From the NCBI RefSeq assembly GCF_030247195.1, contig NC_080671.1:32214343-32278342 (forward strand): a stretch of 64,000 nucleotides of DNA, given 5' to 3'. The stretch is from Topomyia yanbarensis. Taxonomy: Eukaryota; Arthropoda; Insecta; Diptera; Culicidae. A model generated the notes under the pieces. It had not been told where the DNA came from. It made no database searches and saw nothing but the letters and a program-made list of their open reading frames with translations. Shown here piece by piece: positions 33,660 through 45,191 of this stretch; positions within the stretch are counted from its first letter, which is position 1; each line of letters begins with the position of its first letter. The position numbers and the translations under genes were made by a program.

Positions 33660-34045
33660 TGGAAAAGCAGAAACCGTGTAAATTTCAAAATCCGTGCAAA
33701 AAAAACTTGGTCAAAAACCGTCTAAGTCTTTTGCCTTCATAAGGATTTTTGCTAAAACCGTGTTAATTGCGAAATCCGCGCAAAAAAAAAATTGATCAAA
33801 AATCGTCTGTTTTTTGCCTCCAAAAGGACTTAGAACATTTTTGCGAAACCCGTGCAAAAAAAATTGTTGAGAAATCGTCTAAGTCTTTTGCCTTTAAAAG
33901 GACTTAGAATATTTTTGCGAAAAACCGTGTTAATTGCGAAAACCGTGAAAAAAAACCGTGCTAATTGCGAAAACCGTGTAAAAGAAGCCGTGTAAAAAAA
34001 ACCGTGCAAAAAAAAACCGTGTAAAAAAAACCGTGTAAAAAAACC
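33660..34045. repeat. Minisatellite: CCGTGTAAAAAAA units, right end
   Basis: CCGTG[T/C]AAAAAAA recurs many times, mixed with AAAACCGTCTAAGTCTTTTG and TTAATTGCGAAA words also seen in the left array. It closes the 4 kb foldback. Confidence 0.85.
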
Positions 34046-34051
34046 TTAGTG

Positions 34052-34889
34052 TATTAGCATTGTGTATGTATATAGAGCTGGCGATAATGCTACATCTCGG
34101 CTGCGCCAGTATGCCTTTACGATGCTAATATAGAGCTTGATTGCATTGTAAATGCTTAATATATAGCTACTTATTTGAAGTTTTCAATTATTTTGTTAAT
34201 AATCAGCTATAACTTCATAGAAGACACTAAATCTCTATCTGCATTATTTTGGCAAATAAATTTTGTATTTCACTTAAAGTTAAACTAATCACTAAGACGA
34301 TCGAATCGTATTCATCAATATAGAAACTTCTCAACGGTTTGGACACTAATAATTTTAAGTACGAAAACGGCTATTCAAAAAACATTTTTCATTGGAAATG
34401 CAAATTGATCTTTCGATACACTCTAGCCGCTTCTTGCGCCAACGCCAAGTTAAACGGTTTTACGCGGTTTTGAATTTACGCAACACGTACCGTCCGTGTA
34501 AAAAGCAACTTTAGTGAATGCCTTACCGACATTATTAAAAACGCTGACAAAGCATACACGGAATGTCACAAGCTTCGAACACGAACTAATCAATCCAATC
34601 AATGTTTTTATTACAAAGTATGTGAAAGTTTTTACCACATCGTTATTGCGTTTATTTATGATAAATGCTTCACTCTCTGAAATACTACTAACGTTTTTTG
34701 CATGACAGCAAAAATATCACTACAACGAAAAAACTCAATTCACAAAAAACGCATTTTAAACTATGAACACCATTTCAACAACTTCCTCTATTGCGTTACA
34801 TTCCTCGACCTAGCTTCACGCACCACTCTCGCAACAGACAAAAACACAGAAAGTGCACCAACTATAAAAACGATTGCACGTGCAACGCG
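34052..34889. other. AT-rich, nothing recognised
   Basis: Probably the continuation of 29,431-30,048 split by the 4 kb element. GTGTAAAAAGCAAC near 34,495 echoes the minisatellite unit weakly. No gene recognised. Confidence 0.3.
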
Positions 34890-35530
34890 TGCGCTGGTGT
34901 AGGTGGAACCCGTCTCAAGGCGAGCCTGGTGAAACCCCATCAAAACCAATCAGGGGCGCGGTTTAATTAAGATAAATATGCTAGCCCCTCCGAAAATCAA
35001 CGACGCACAAAACGTGATTAAATGTTGGGTGTTAACGAGAGAAAATCGGTGTGGGCTTACATAAAGAAAATAATCTGCACACTTACACGTGGCTCATCTC
35101 GTCTCTCTACGGGTACAAACGTGTAGCGAGTATGGACTGATGATTGGGCCTAATTTCTATCAATTACAAACCGCGGTTCAACTTGCAACTGGCAGACACG
35201 GTAACGGTCTCTCATGCTGCTGAGTATGGAGTATGGTTTTGGCCCAGTTACCTCGGGGCGGGATTTAAAAAGCCCACGATGACGGTCGGGGCAAATGGGA
35301 AATTAAGATCGATTTTTTTCGGCTTATGCTCTATATGATGATGATGCGTAGGAAAACTACGCTTGATTGGTGGCGGTGTGCGGCCAAGGCAATTTAGAGA
35401 GGCGCGGCGATGAAAAGGCGGCGATAAGCCGACTTATCCGTGATTAGATTGGAATGAGGTGAATTTCGGCTTTTTGAGGTGAGTGAGTGAGCAATCAGTG
35501 CGTTTGCAATAGTTAGCATCCGTTCGGTTG
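34890..35530. promoter_or_regulatory. GC-richer single-copy-looking block, candidate regulatory DNA
   Basis: No match elsewhere in the window and no repeat ends. It is visibly less decayed in composition than its flanks. It holds TTAATTAAGATAA, a palindromic AACCGCGGTT, GCGGCGATAAGCCGACTTATC (GATA sites in both directions) and GTGATTAGATTGG. These words suggest a conserved enhancer-like element. No coding motif and no promoter consensus that I trust. Confidence 0.3.
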
Positions 35531-37796
35531 GTTAATTTTACTCTCAATAATTGAAAGAGTCGTACTTCAACCGAAAATTAAACTTACATCAGGGAGTTAT
35601 GCGTAAGATGCAACTATGGGTGCATTTGCGTTTGGTTATGGTGAACAGATTGTAACAATTACGCGGATTGCAGAGGGTAGCAATCTGTTTTTGTTGAATA
35701 ATTTAATAGACGTGAGTTAGTGGAAGTAATTGTGGAGTATTTCAAATCGAAATGTGATTGAGGAAGGTTAGGAACCTTCACTTTCAACTTCATTGGTCTC
35801 AAGCAAGGTAATTTACCTGCTTCATAGTCATCAAAGGTCTAAACAAAGGTTAGAATAACTGCATATACATGTATGTTCTAGTTTCTCAAAGTTCTAGTAT
35901 ATGTCGACAATTCAGTGAAAATCAGCCTAAACTGATTCATTCATAGCCGCGTGATGATAAATGTATATAATCTAGTATATCAATTCAAGAGCAATTGTCT
36001 AAAAACTCTGTATCTTAGTTTAAATGTCTAGATGTATCACTCAAGGAAATCACTTAAGCCAACTGATGTTTGGTTTATTCAACAATGAGCTGTAATGATC
36101 GATAAATTGGTTCTTGGTGTGGTCCTGAAAATATTTAGTTCCATTATGTAGCACCTCGAATCTGACGTGCTTCCACGTGTTCGTAGCACAGTAAAATATA
36201 AGATGATTTTTTTTTGCTTTGAGATGTGCCAATTTTTCAACAGTGAGAAAAATGTCTCCAGGATTGCATTTTCGAAAACGGAATTTGTTCTTGACTTATG
36301 CTTAGCTTTTAATGTCATAGCAGAGAAATTTTTACACTATTAACTTCATACTGTGTCAAAATTGAGTTGGTATTACTAAATTTTCCAATATCACGAGCAT
36401 TTATTTATTTGAGTATAAAAACTAGTACTCGCTAGATCCTATATCTAATTACATGGAATAATCCAATCTGCAATTTTTTGTCAAGTCTCATTCATTTATG
36501 GATGCTGTTATTACTCAGAGCAACGGAATTGTAAACAGTTTTACCCAGTTTGATTGTTTCTACACCCAAAACAAATCATCGGGAGCGTAAATGCATCTGT
36601 TTTTTTACGCTCTCGAACTGTGAGAGCGAAAAGCTCCCAAATGATTCGTTAGTGTTCAACCAACTTCATACTTGTGCAATTTAATATCGAGCACATAGCT
36701 ACACGTTGTCGGTAACAGAGTGCAGCGAAAGAAATTGACTTGCTTTTGGGCATGAGATTGTAAGCGCAAAAACAGAAAAAAAATTAGGTCGCTGTTCCGG
36801 GTGTATATGTTGCATAGTCAAAGAACCATTATTTCTATTTCCATTTAGAAGCAGCATCGTGACAGTGACTGTTAACATTATAGTTACTTTTCGACTGTTC
36901 GTAAAATGGAAGTTGAAAATGGAACCTAGGTTTATCATTACTTTTGCTGAATATGGCAAGTTGGATCAAAATTTCTGGGAACACGTACGACGAAAAAAAC
37001 AAAGGTATGACTAGCCGATCTTGTAGTGAAGAATATTTTCACTGGCCTCGGTGACAAAACATGACGATTAGTTATGCTTTCTCACCGACCATGCTGTTAG
37101 ACTCGAATGGAACGCCCGACTTGTAGTAAGCTGAAGCCAAAAAATACTTTACATTTTGTCTCGATCATGGTCATATTAGGCTTCCTAGCTTTAGTTTTCT
37201 ACTCTACGTTTATGTAGTAATTGATTCACTCTAGTATACCTATTCGTTTAGATCGTTTATATCTTTCTATCAATCATCAAGAGGCCAGAACATAGACAAT
37301 AAAATCGATAAAGTAGAAATTTACGGTGAATAAAAAATATTAAAATTAAAGCAAAGTATTCAATATACGTCGTTTTCAACTATGTTTTTGTGGTGAGAAA
37401 GCGGTGGATCTGCCAACCCAATCAGAAACACATAACAAGAATATTTCAAAACTATATCTACCGTCGTTTTTTGTTATAATTTTCTGTTATTTTAACTACT
37501 AACGAGACCAAATTTATAACACAATATGTTACGAAAATTGCATTCTGTTATAATCTTGTTATTTCATTCTGATCGGGAAACGCGCCCAGTCTGACTCAAC
37601 CAACTAAAAGATAAATAATTATTACTCAGACCACGCTGTGTATGTAGCAAGTCCAGATCACCTCCTGCCAGTATTATAAATATAAAGAACTCCACAGAAA
37701 TCCAAAGAAATTGACGAAATAACATAATTCTCAATTGGGAAGAAATTCAATGATCTCATTTCCACCTTGTGCACAATAGGGATAAGTCGAATTTTG
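35531..37796. other. AT-rich, no gene recognised
   Basis: No repeat ends found apart from a short hairpin near 36,570-36,645 (GGGAGCGTAAA and GAGAGCGAAAAGCTCCC). The short minus-strand frames have no domain. Confidence 0.3.
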
Positions 37797-37815
37797 TAGC
37801 AGCAGCAGCAGCAGG
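37797..37815 (+). repeat. (AGC)n microsatellite
   Basis: Five AGC trinucleotides in a row in AT-rich non-coding sequence. Confidence 0.9.
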
Positions 37816-38039
37816 CATTGTTTATGTAATAACTGCTATAACTTTCAATATCCGTGTAAATATTGAACCAAAAATATCTGTAGAATTTAATAATAAAAAG
37901 TTTCAGTCTTGCTCCGCGTAGCTCGCTTCGCATCCATTTCCATATTTACTGAGTTTTTTTTTTGATATTACAAGCTATATATAATCTACGTATTCGCTGA
38001 ACTAAAACGAACTTAAAACCTGAATTCGACAACCGAATA
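37816..38039. other. AT-rich, nothing recognised
   Basis: Short gap before the reverse transcriptase pseudogene. No motif. Confidence 0.3.
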
Positions 38040-38870
38040 TTATTAACGAAAATGTCACAGCTGGGCGCATCACTGAATTTCATTACTTGAGTAGCGACAG
38101 AGTCCTACGTGTGCAGCTTGGCTTTTGTGTTTCCTCTCAATTGACGAACAAATCTGGAGTCCCTCAAGGTAGCAACATGGGACCCCTACTGTTTGTGTTA
38201 TTCTTTAACGATGCGGCTTTGCTGCTTGGTGTGGGGTGCAAACTTTTTTGTACCTCGTTGTCCAATCTATCGACAACTGCATCCGTATTCAAGAGCTTCC
38301 GGATACATTCGTTAGCTGGTACCGTAGAAACTGGCTAATTATTAGCATTACAAAATGCCATGTTATAACTTTCCACCGCATGGTCAGCCCGATACGTTAC
38401 GACTACCAAATCGATGGGCAAACGCTTACCAAAGTTGACAGCGTCAGCGACCGCTGGATACGGTTAATCAGCATCACTCAGCTTCGAAAATAACCCGACA
38501 ACTCGGTTTCATTTTTAAAATCGACCGGGATTTCAAGGAAAAGCCGTTATATTGTTCGCTGGTTCGCCCACTACTAAAAAGTGCTTCTTGGGCTAGGAGT
38601 CCTCATCAGCTTACATAGAACTTACGGATTGAAAGGGTGCAGAAAAGGTTTGCCCGACTCGCACTACGAGACCTGCCATGGCGGAATCCTCTAGACCTTT
38701 CTCCGTGTCCTGCTCGATGTCGTCTGATAAGTCGCGACACACTGGAACAACGCAGAAAGCTTCAGACAGTGGTCTTTATAGTAAAGCTACTCAACGCTGA
38801 AATTGACTCCCCGAAGATCCTGTCCCTTTTTGATTTATGTGTCTCGCAACGTTCTCTACTGTAAAATAAA
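38040..38870 (+). pseudogene. Non-LTR reverse transcriptase remnant (Jockey/CR1-type)
   Basis: Broken plus-strand frames read RVLRVQLGFCVSSQLTNKSG, VPQGSNMGPLLFVLFFNDA (RT block 4), GVGCKLF, then after a shift LVVQSIDNCIRIQELPDTF, RRNWLIISITKCHVITFHR, IRYDYQIDGQTLTKVDSVSD, later TRQLGFIFKIDRDFKE and VQKRFARLALRDLPWRNPLD. Order and spacing are those of the RT fingers-palm-thumb of non-LTR elements. The catalytic YADD that should follow GCKL is missing: a small deletion plus frameshift joins GCKLF to LVVQSI. The end, KILSLFDLCVSQRSLL then a stop, lies near the usual C-terminus. Endonuclease and ORF1 are absent. Confidence 0.85.
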
Positions 38871-39230
38871 ATAATTCAAGAAAATCAAAATTTAATTGCA
38901 AAATTCCACAACATTTTTTAGTGAATTTGAAGTTATAATTGTAATGATTTGGCGAATTGTAGGGCTAATATATTCCAATACTCGAATCTTCTCTATTCTA
39001 CACAAGATTAGACCAAACACATTTGATTCATGAGACTTTTCCAATAATTTGGTATACGAGCATTAAAGTTATTGATACGATTTTCCGTTTTTTTGTCAAT
39101 GTGCAACGTTTGCCCAACCAATGAATATTTAATGGGGACTGCGGCCAGCCTCTCCTAACCAACAGCCAGCACCACAAAAAGAACATTTCCTGATTTATCC
39201 ATTTATTTAGTTTAGTGAACGTGTCACTAA
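38871..39230. other. AT-rich spacer
   Basis: Downstream of the RT remnant. Probably partly its 3' tail, with a short GC-richer stretch near 39,140-39,180. Nothing recognised. Confidence 0.3.
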
Positions 39231-39232
39231 CA

Positions 39233-39816
39233 CAATTCCCACAAGGGAAAATTAGACTGAACCATTTTGTGCATTAAGGGCACAAAACCTAACTTAAATT
39301 AAGTTTTATTCTTTGTGTTTCGAATTCATCTCGTCAGTAACTAGCACCATCTGGGTGTCTAGTTAGACGATGTATCTAAACTAGTACCCAAATTAGCACT
39401 AGTTAGACACAAAAAAAAAATTCAAACAGTTCGCACGACACGAATTCGAAACACAAAGAATAAAACTTAATTTAAGTTAGGTTTTGTGCCCTTAATGCAC
39501 AAAGTGGTTCAGTCCAATTTTCCCTTATGTGAATTTAAGATTGCATAATGCCAGGCGTTTGGCTCCCGAGCCAAAAGACAAGAGTTCGTTTTCGCTTTCT
39601 CGTCAGCAAACCTGAGCTTCTGTATTTGCTTCCCGGGACATCACTCGGGACAAGTCTGTTGCTTTGAACGTTCACATGTGTCGTGCGAACTGTTTGGATT
39701 TTTTTTGTGTCTAACTAGTGCTAATTTGGGTACTAGTTTAGATACATCGTCTAACTAGACACCCAGATGGTGCTAGTTGCTGACGAGATGAATTCGAAAC
39801 ACAAAGAATAAAACTT
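39233..39816. repeat. Compound F1 foldback with two inverted partners
   Basis: Segment 39,296-39,442 is the inverse of 39,678-39,816: TGGGTGTCTAGTTAGACGAT, AACTAGTACCCAAATTAGCA and CAAACAGTTCGCACGACAC. Segment 39,233-39,340 is also the inverse of 39,437-39,533 (ATTAAGTTTTATTCTTTGTG, TTTGTGCATTAAGGGCACAA). One segment therefore has two inverted partners, pointing to a partial inverted duplication of a pre-existing foldback. GTTTCGAATTCATCTCGTCAG parallels GTTTCGACTTCGTCTCATCAG of the other F1 copies. Confidence 0.75.
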
Positions 39817-39829
39817 ATTTTTGTTGTTA

Positions 39830-40730
39830 ATAATTACGACATCTATTGTTCGGCTTTTTTACCACATACTACATTATCACCTTCTGATGATTTAAAAAGG
39901 GTTATATCATATTGTGGCGGAAATTCTGTGCTATGATGGCTCCCCCAAGCTAATGGTCCCAATTCACCCCTACTGCATGGTGTTTTAATAGAATTTAAAA
40001 AAGTTTCAACCCATGACCCCCATCCGAATAGTCGGATATAAAAACCATATTCTGGGATATGGGAATTTGAACGGCTGTTTCAGTCAATTATTATCAAAAC
40101 GAATATTGGTTACTACCCGACGTTTCGCCCTTTGATGTTAGTCTTTATCAAGGGAAATACCAACATCAAAGGTCGAAACGTTGGACAGTAACCAACATTC
40201 GTTTTGATAACAATTGACTGAAACAGTCGTTCAAATTATCATAGGTCAAACCATCCCAGTCGTCAAAAACAGAACATATTCTGGTGTGTTTATGGGTTTT
40301 TTATGGTGTTTGATAGTTGTAAAGCTTGGTTTTTTTAAGGAGTTGTACAGTATTCGAACCTATTGGAATTCGCTCGGGATGGGCTTCCACTTATAATCAG
40401 CCGTGATGCAAATACCCTTCACATAATTTGTGATAACTCAAATATCAATTTGAGAGGCACTGAATTCATGGAATACTTAAGCAACACAAATATACTTATA
40501 CTCAATGAAGGGAATGATTCAACAGTTGCACGATATAACATGGAAATGGTGTTAGATGTAACCTTTCGCTCCAACAGTATTACGCATGAGTTGGAAAACT
40601 AGCTCGTACTGAACGAGTTCTAACTGTCGTTATTTAATCACAAAAATCATCTTCGATCATTTAAACTTCTCAGGTTTGGTGACTAGGTTTATAGATATTT
40701 CCAACGATTGACTCTTCAGGTAATCTGGGT
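39830..40730 (+). pseudogene. Endonuclease-domain remnant of non-LTR Pol, interrupted
   Basis: 39,835-39,890 reads NYDIYCSAFLP and SPSDDLKRV, and 40,355-40,602 reads LPLIISRDANTLHIICDNSN, INLRGTEFMEYLSNTNILIL and VLDVTFRSNSITHELEN. Together they match the endonuclease (EEP fold) of the copy at 43,105-43,548 (YVYCSAYLPQNEP, GSDANAHHIICGSSD). Sequence 39,890-40,350 separates them and includes a hairpin at 40,060-40,237. The endonuclease nicks target DNA to prime reverse transcription; here the DAN motif persists but the S-D-H motif is not readable. The remnant ends in non-coding sequence near 40,730. Confidence 0.75.
40060..40237. mobile_element. ~178 bp hairpin element with GACGTTTCG core
   Basis: TTTGAACGGCTGTTTCAGTC on the left is the inverse of GACTGAAACAGTCGTTCAAA on the right. 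The inner arms carry CAAAACGAATATTGGTTACT and CCCGACGTTTCG. It lies within sequence that splits the endonuclease remnant. The CGACGTTTCG core is shared with 19,715-19,853. Confidence 0.85.
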
Positions 40731-42384
40731 GCTCTGGTGGCAATAAAATAAGATGAAGAACAGTTTTTTGTTAAACGATGCTATTTAGAAATTTTTATTG
40801 TAAAAGTTTATTGTATTCTCTTGAACTCATTCTCAGCTTCGTTCATTCACTTCAATTTTTAAAACATTTTTTGGCTATCTCGATTTGAATTGTGACTTTT
40901 TGTGATATTTACAAGCATGCTCACATCCAGAGATTAATACTAGTTTACTTACCTTTCGAAAGCAGTTTAAAACTGACCACAAAAGAGAATGGCACTATGT
41001 AAAAGCTTACCATTTTTCATACTTCAATTTTTTCCACTTTCTCCCAGTTGCACACGGATTAGCATACCGCCCAACCCCCAATGAATACTATGTTGATGTC
41101 TTAAATCTCTTTGTAATTCTAATTCTCTTCGCTCCGTCATCGCCAATCCCGTTACCACGGTTAGTTCAGTTACTAGTAGTTAAGTCACCGTTTCTCGAAA
41201 TGCATTCACCATCATTGCACCTTCGCTGTATCTCCTCTGCACCATGCCATTCAACGAATTGTTTCTGTTTAATTTTACGACACAAATCACCAGTGGAGAG
41301 CACTCGAAATCCAAGCGCCACATCGTGGCTGACGAAAGAAAGTGGAAAGATCCATAGAAAACAAACACTATAGAAACAATCGCGCATTCCACCCGGCAGC
41401 TCGGTTCGAATTTAAGTATCTTGTTCGGTGACAAACCGCCGCCGCGGTGTCAGACGGCTGTCAAACTGCATGGTTAATGGCGCGTGCGAACGAGCGAGAG
41501 AGATAGAGAGTGGTTTGACAGGGAAACGCGATCACGTGCTGGCTGGTTGCTCAGATCTTATCACGCGTGCCGTCGTCACTTTCCGTCGACGGTGGCAAGC
41601 TTTGACCCAGTTCGGGGCAGATTTATCACAGTCGTCGCTGTACGGAGAGTTGAAGAACGAAAGGTATATGTTTTGTTTCGTAAAAAAAAATTATACTTTT
41701 CCAAAAATTTGAAATTTGTACCACAATAGTACTATGCAATCTCTACCCAAAAATTTAATTTAAGTTCAAATGATCAAATTTACAAAACTTTGTGTGTAAT
41801 AATCCATCAAAAAAAAGTTTTCTATATATCATCTAATCGCTCCGTGTAAATCAACTTCAGGCTCGGGGCGTAGTAGGTGTTAGCTCTATCAATTTTGCAC
41901 TGACCAACACAAGAATAACATAAACAATTAAGCCTTCAATTCATTACCACGAAAAAGTCTGGATGGTGTTGGCACATATTTAGTTAATTGATCAATTTCA
42001 TTGTAGAGAATTTATGGCATAAGTATGCAATGCATCTCAACCTTTTTCGTAACATATTGTGATACTAATCAGTATGAGTTATGGTGAATTAAACAAATTC
42101 AGGGATTTAAACTATCCCAAATTTATTGCCAGTAAACGTCAGTTTAGTACTGTTTCCGCCCAGATAAATCAACGAGCAACACAATAGTGCACTAAATTTC
42201 AGTGATTTTCAATTTACCGTTGACGTCAACAGCAACACCCTTTCACTCCCTAAAAGCACCTCCCATTACTGTGGCCAACGCCCGCCTGCTGCTGACCCTA
42301 GTTCAGCCTCATATCCAGCAGCGTCATTCGCTCGTGCCAAAAATGGACATAATAACTAGCTTGGTTCACAGCTGAGCTTTCGTT
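40731..42384. other. No gene recognised; GC-richer at 41,080-41,660
   Basis: 41,400-41,640 is CpG-rich with an E-box palindrome CACGTG (near 41,534) and GAGCGAGAGAGATAGAGAG. Overlapping short frames in several registers argue against coding. It may be a promoter-like or conserved non-coding block. The rest is AT-rich without repeat ends. Confidence 0.3.
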
Positions 42385-42412
42385 GCGACGACGACGACGA
42401 CCGCGACGACGA
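42385..42412. repeat. (CGA)n microsatellite
   Basis: GCGACGACGACGACGACCGC and GACGACGA, interrupted once, in otherwise non-repetitive sequence. Confidence 0.85.
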
Positions 42413-42962
42413 TTAGAATCTCTTGGGTACGCCAGTTGGCAGGGAACAGAAACACTACTAAACAGAATGTACATTAATAAATAAAACAATAATAACAGCT
42501 TCGAACTAGGCCGAACGAAGATTCACCTAGATCCGTGGGTCGCCGCAAACAACAAAACGGTGATCCATTTTTTTTCAACGTGATACATATCTTTTTAGTG
42601 GAGACAACTCTCGAGACTGGGACGACCATGGCGCGGTGATTATACAGTCTGAGGGCACCGGTCGTTGATTGGGTTGCTCCCTAGTCTTAGGAAGGAGTGT
42701 AAAAGAAGGCGGTTGTTCTTGTTGTGCCAAAGGTGGTGAAAAGGTGAGAGGGGATAATGGGTCATAAATATAGACCACTCGATGGAGAATCTTTGTTATG
42801 GTAGCTGGTTTACAAACCACAGAAAGAGGTGATTTATAAGATGTGCTCTAATAAAACACCTGAAATGTTTCAATATAAATTGATAAATTGCACAGTATTT
42901 GGTATCTTCTAGTTGCTGTACAATAAGTGCTAATGATAAAATGTGTGGTTCTGTGATCGAGT
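42413..42962. other. No gene recognised
   Basis: Mixed sequence leading into the Pol pseudogene. The short minus-strand frame at 42,575-42,820 has no domain. Confidence 0.3.
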
Positions 42963-44530
42963 ATGGTTAGAGTTTCAAAAATTAATCTTCAACGTAAACG
43001 TGCAGCAACTATGAATCTATCCCATCTTGTGCAGGAAGGAAACGCTTCCATAGCTTTGGTTCAAGAACCATAACCCCGTCTTCGTAACTATCAACCAAAA
43101 TGGCATGACAAATTCACGTGAAATGCCTCGTGCATGTAGAAATGACTATACTCTTGACGCATGTCCTATATCCAACCTCATAACTCGTTATATTTGTGCT
43201 GTCACAGTCACTATGACTGTTACTAAGAAAAATAGGAAATACGTCTATTGTTCAGCATATTTGCCGCAAAATGAACCATATCCTTCTGATGATTTTAAAA
43301 GGGTTGTTTCACACTCTGACAGAAATGGGTTTCCTCTCATAATTGGCAGTGATGCAAATGCTCACCACATAATTTGCGGCAGCTCAGATATCAATTTGAG
43401 AGACACCGAATTGATGGAACACTTAAGTAGTACAAATCTACACATACTTAATGTAGGAAATCGCCCAACATTTGTACGTGCTGACAGAGAAAAGGTGTTA
43501 GATGTAACTCTCTGCTCTGACTGTATTAAGCATGAGTTGGCAATCTAGCATGAGGTGCCAAACTAGCTCAAACCGTCGGTATCTAATCAAGATTACATCG
43601 TGGTTGATTTTTTAAACGTCTCGCTAGATATCGTCGCAAATCGTTATCCCAAATCTACGAGCTAGGACCTCTACGAACAGAGCTTGGCTACTTTGTTTCA
43701 TTGAATATTTTCCAACGATTTAATCTTCAAGTGACTTGGATGAGGTCGTGGATAAAGCAAACTCACTCGTAATAGCAGCATATCAAGAGGCTTGTCCGGT
43801 TCAAGTCCGTGAGGAAATCTTTGGTGGAATACCCAACTTGTTAGATTCAAAAAGTTATGCAAAAGTGGTTGGAATCGGAGACGCAGGGCACCCCGAAGCA
43901 CCTCGAGAAATGGTTGGCACTTCAACAGCGGATTTGTGATGAAAGAATCCATTTTTGCTCTGACAGTCAGGCTGCTCTGAAAGCACACAGTTCGACAAAT
44001 TCGAGTTCGAAATTAGTAATCGCATGTCGAACTCAAATCGAAGAACTTATTATTTCAAATGCTATCTACCATTCCTGTATTACTGGAAATGAATGGTCGG
44101 ACGAATTGGCTAGAGCGGGCGCTGCAACTAACTTCGTTGGTCTAGAACCAGTTCTACCACTGTCGATTAGTTCGATACAGCACAATATTCGCTCTTGGGT
44201 GGCATCTGAACGTACCAACCATTGGCGTAGCTTGTAAACTTGCGTTTAAGCAACAATTTTTCTACCGGATATGATTCCGAAAATGTCAAAGAAATTGTTG
44301 CATTTTTCCAAGAACTATTGCAGTATTCTAGTCAGAGCAGCGACTGGACATTGCAAACTCAATTATCACATGGCTACCATTCAGCACGCTGAGTATTATT
44401 CATGTGATCTTTGTGTATCTGATTGCGGAACCTCATGTCATTTTATATTTTTGTGGTTACTCTGCAACAAAGTAATTGCGTATCCGGATTTTTTGTTATC
44501 GATATATAGATGATCCGGTTGAAGCTGTAT
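42963..44530 (+). pseudogene. Non-LTR Pol with EN and RNase H but the RT deleted
   Basis: The N-terminus MVRVSKINLQRKRAATMNLS, with IALVQEP (catalytic Glu), stops near 43,070. The endonuclease resumes at 43,205: YVYCSAYLPQNEPYP, FPLIIGSDANAHHIICGSSD, NVGNRPTFVRADREKVLDV. The S-D-H motif is replaced: the frame after 43,548 reads PSVSNQDYIVVDF. A linker DEVVDKANSLVIAAYQEACP (43,735-43,795) leads to GGIPNL and GWNRRRR, then jumps straight to RNase H: RIHFCSDSQAALKAHSSTNS (second catalytic Asp) and ITGNEWSDELARAGAATNFV (third catalytic Asp), lacking the WVPGHS block before it. The tail has CSILVRAATGHCKLNYHMA and CDLCVSDCGTSCH (Cys/His). The whole RT and the first RNase H Asp are missing, so the copy is dead. 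Confidence 0.85.
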
Positions 44531-45191
44531 TTGAGTGGCAATTATACTTCATTAAGACCAATGCAGGTCAGAAGAAAAGTTCAAATAAGATAAAATAAAA
44601 TATTTCGTCGGGGGCGTTGGCGTTCGGTTATCTCAATATCCCCTCTGGGGTATTGATATATCCTCTCGTCGAGAAGTATCTTTTATTCCCTTAGAGTGAA
44701 GAATACGTCCGCATTGTCTTTCTATGTGTCGTTATTTTCCTTATCCCTAACCTTTCCACTTCCACAGTCGTTCCCATCGAGCTTGCACCTAAAGTTCAAT
44801 GAAGCTGTCACGTCGTTAAAGTATATGACGAACAGGAGTGGATCTCAGCAACTTCCCTGTGAAACAGCAGATGTGCTAATGTACAGGGGTGAGATGTTCG
44901 AACCGTGCTTTACATATAGTATCCTGTTAGTCACGATGACAATCATGACATTCCAAGCTTTGAATCGCTATAATTAGCTGGGATGGTATATGATAAAGTG
45001 TCTTCGTGTGAAGTTGAATTAGGCAAAATAGTACCCTCGGAAGAATTTTAGAAGATGCGATGCGCCATATTTTTCCTGGAATTTTTTTTTGTTCTGAATT
45101 TCAACGGATAGAGGGTGTAACGCTGATTTTTTAGCTGAGAAACAAAGCTTAGTATACAACTTTGTAGAAGACACCAATTTTGTGACTCACT
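44531..45191. other. No gene recognised
   Basis: Likely includes the 3' tail of the preceding Pol copy. At 45,150-45,175 TACAACTTTGTAGAAGACAC echoes a phrase repeated in the giant palindrome at 24,348-26,320. A 93-codon frame at 44,696 has no domain. Confidence 0.3.

Larger units (their letters stand above)
30051..34051. mobile_element. 4,001 bp TA-flanked foldback transposon with internal arrays
   Basis: TA at 30,049-30,050 and 34,052-34,053 flank inverted ends CACTAAGG then T-run ACACGG, and CCGTGT then A-run CCTTAGTG. Both ends continue as arrays built on CCGTGTAAAAAAA. Further in, TTTTTGGAAAAGTGGAA (left) mirrors TTCCACTTTTCCAAAAA (right). Then ~116 bp GCCATCTTGG units lie in one orientation at 30,480-30,820 and in the other at 32,700-33,610. 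This is Foldback-type architecture. No transposase is visible. A 1,104 bp TTAA-flanked element sits in the central region. Confidence 0.82.

Noticed and set aside
35470..35490. Second recursive splice site (TTTTTGAGGTGAGTGAG)
   Set aside because: The acceptor lacks CAG and the pyrimidine tract is short. The GTGA repeat explains the donor match.
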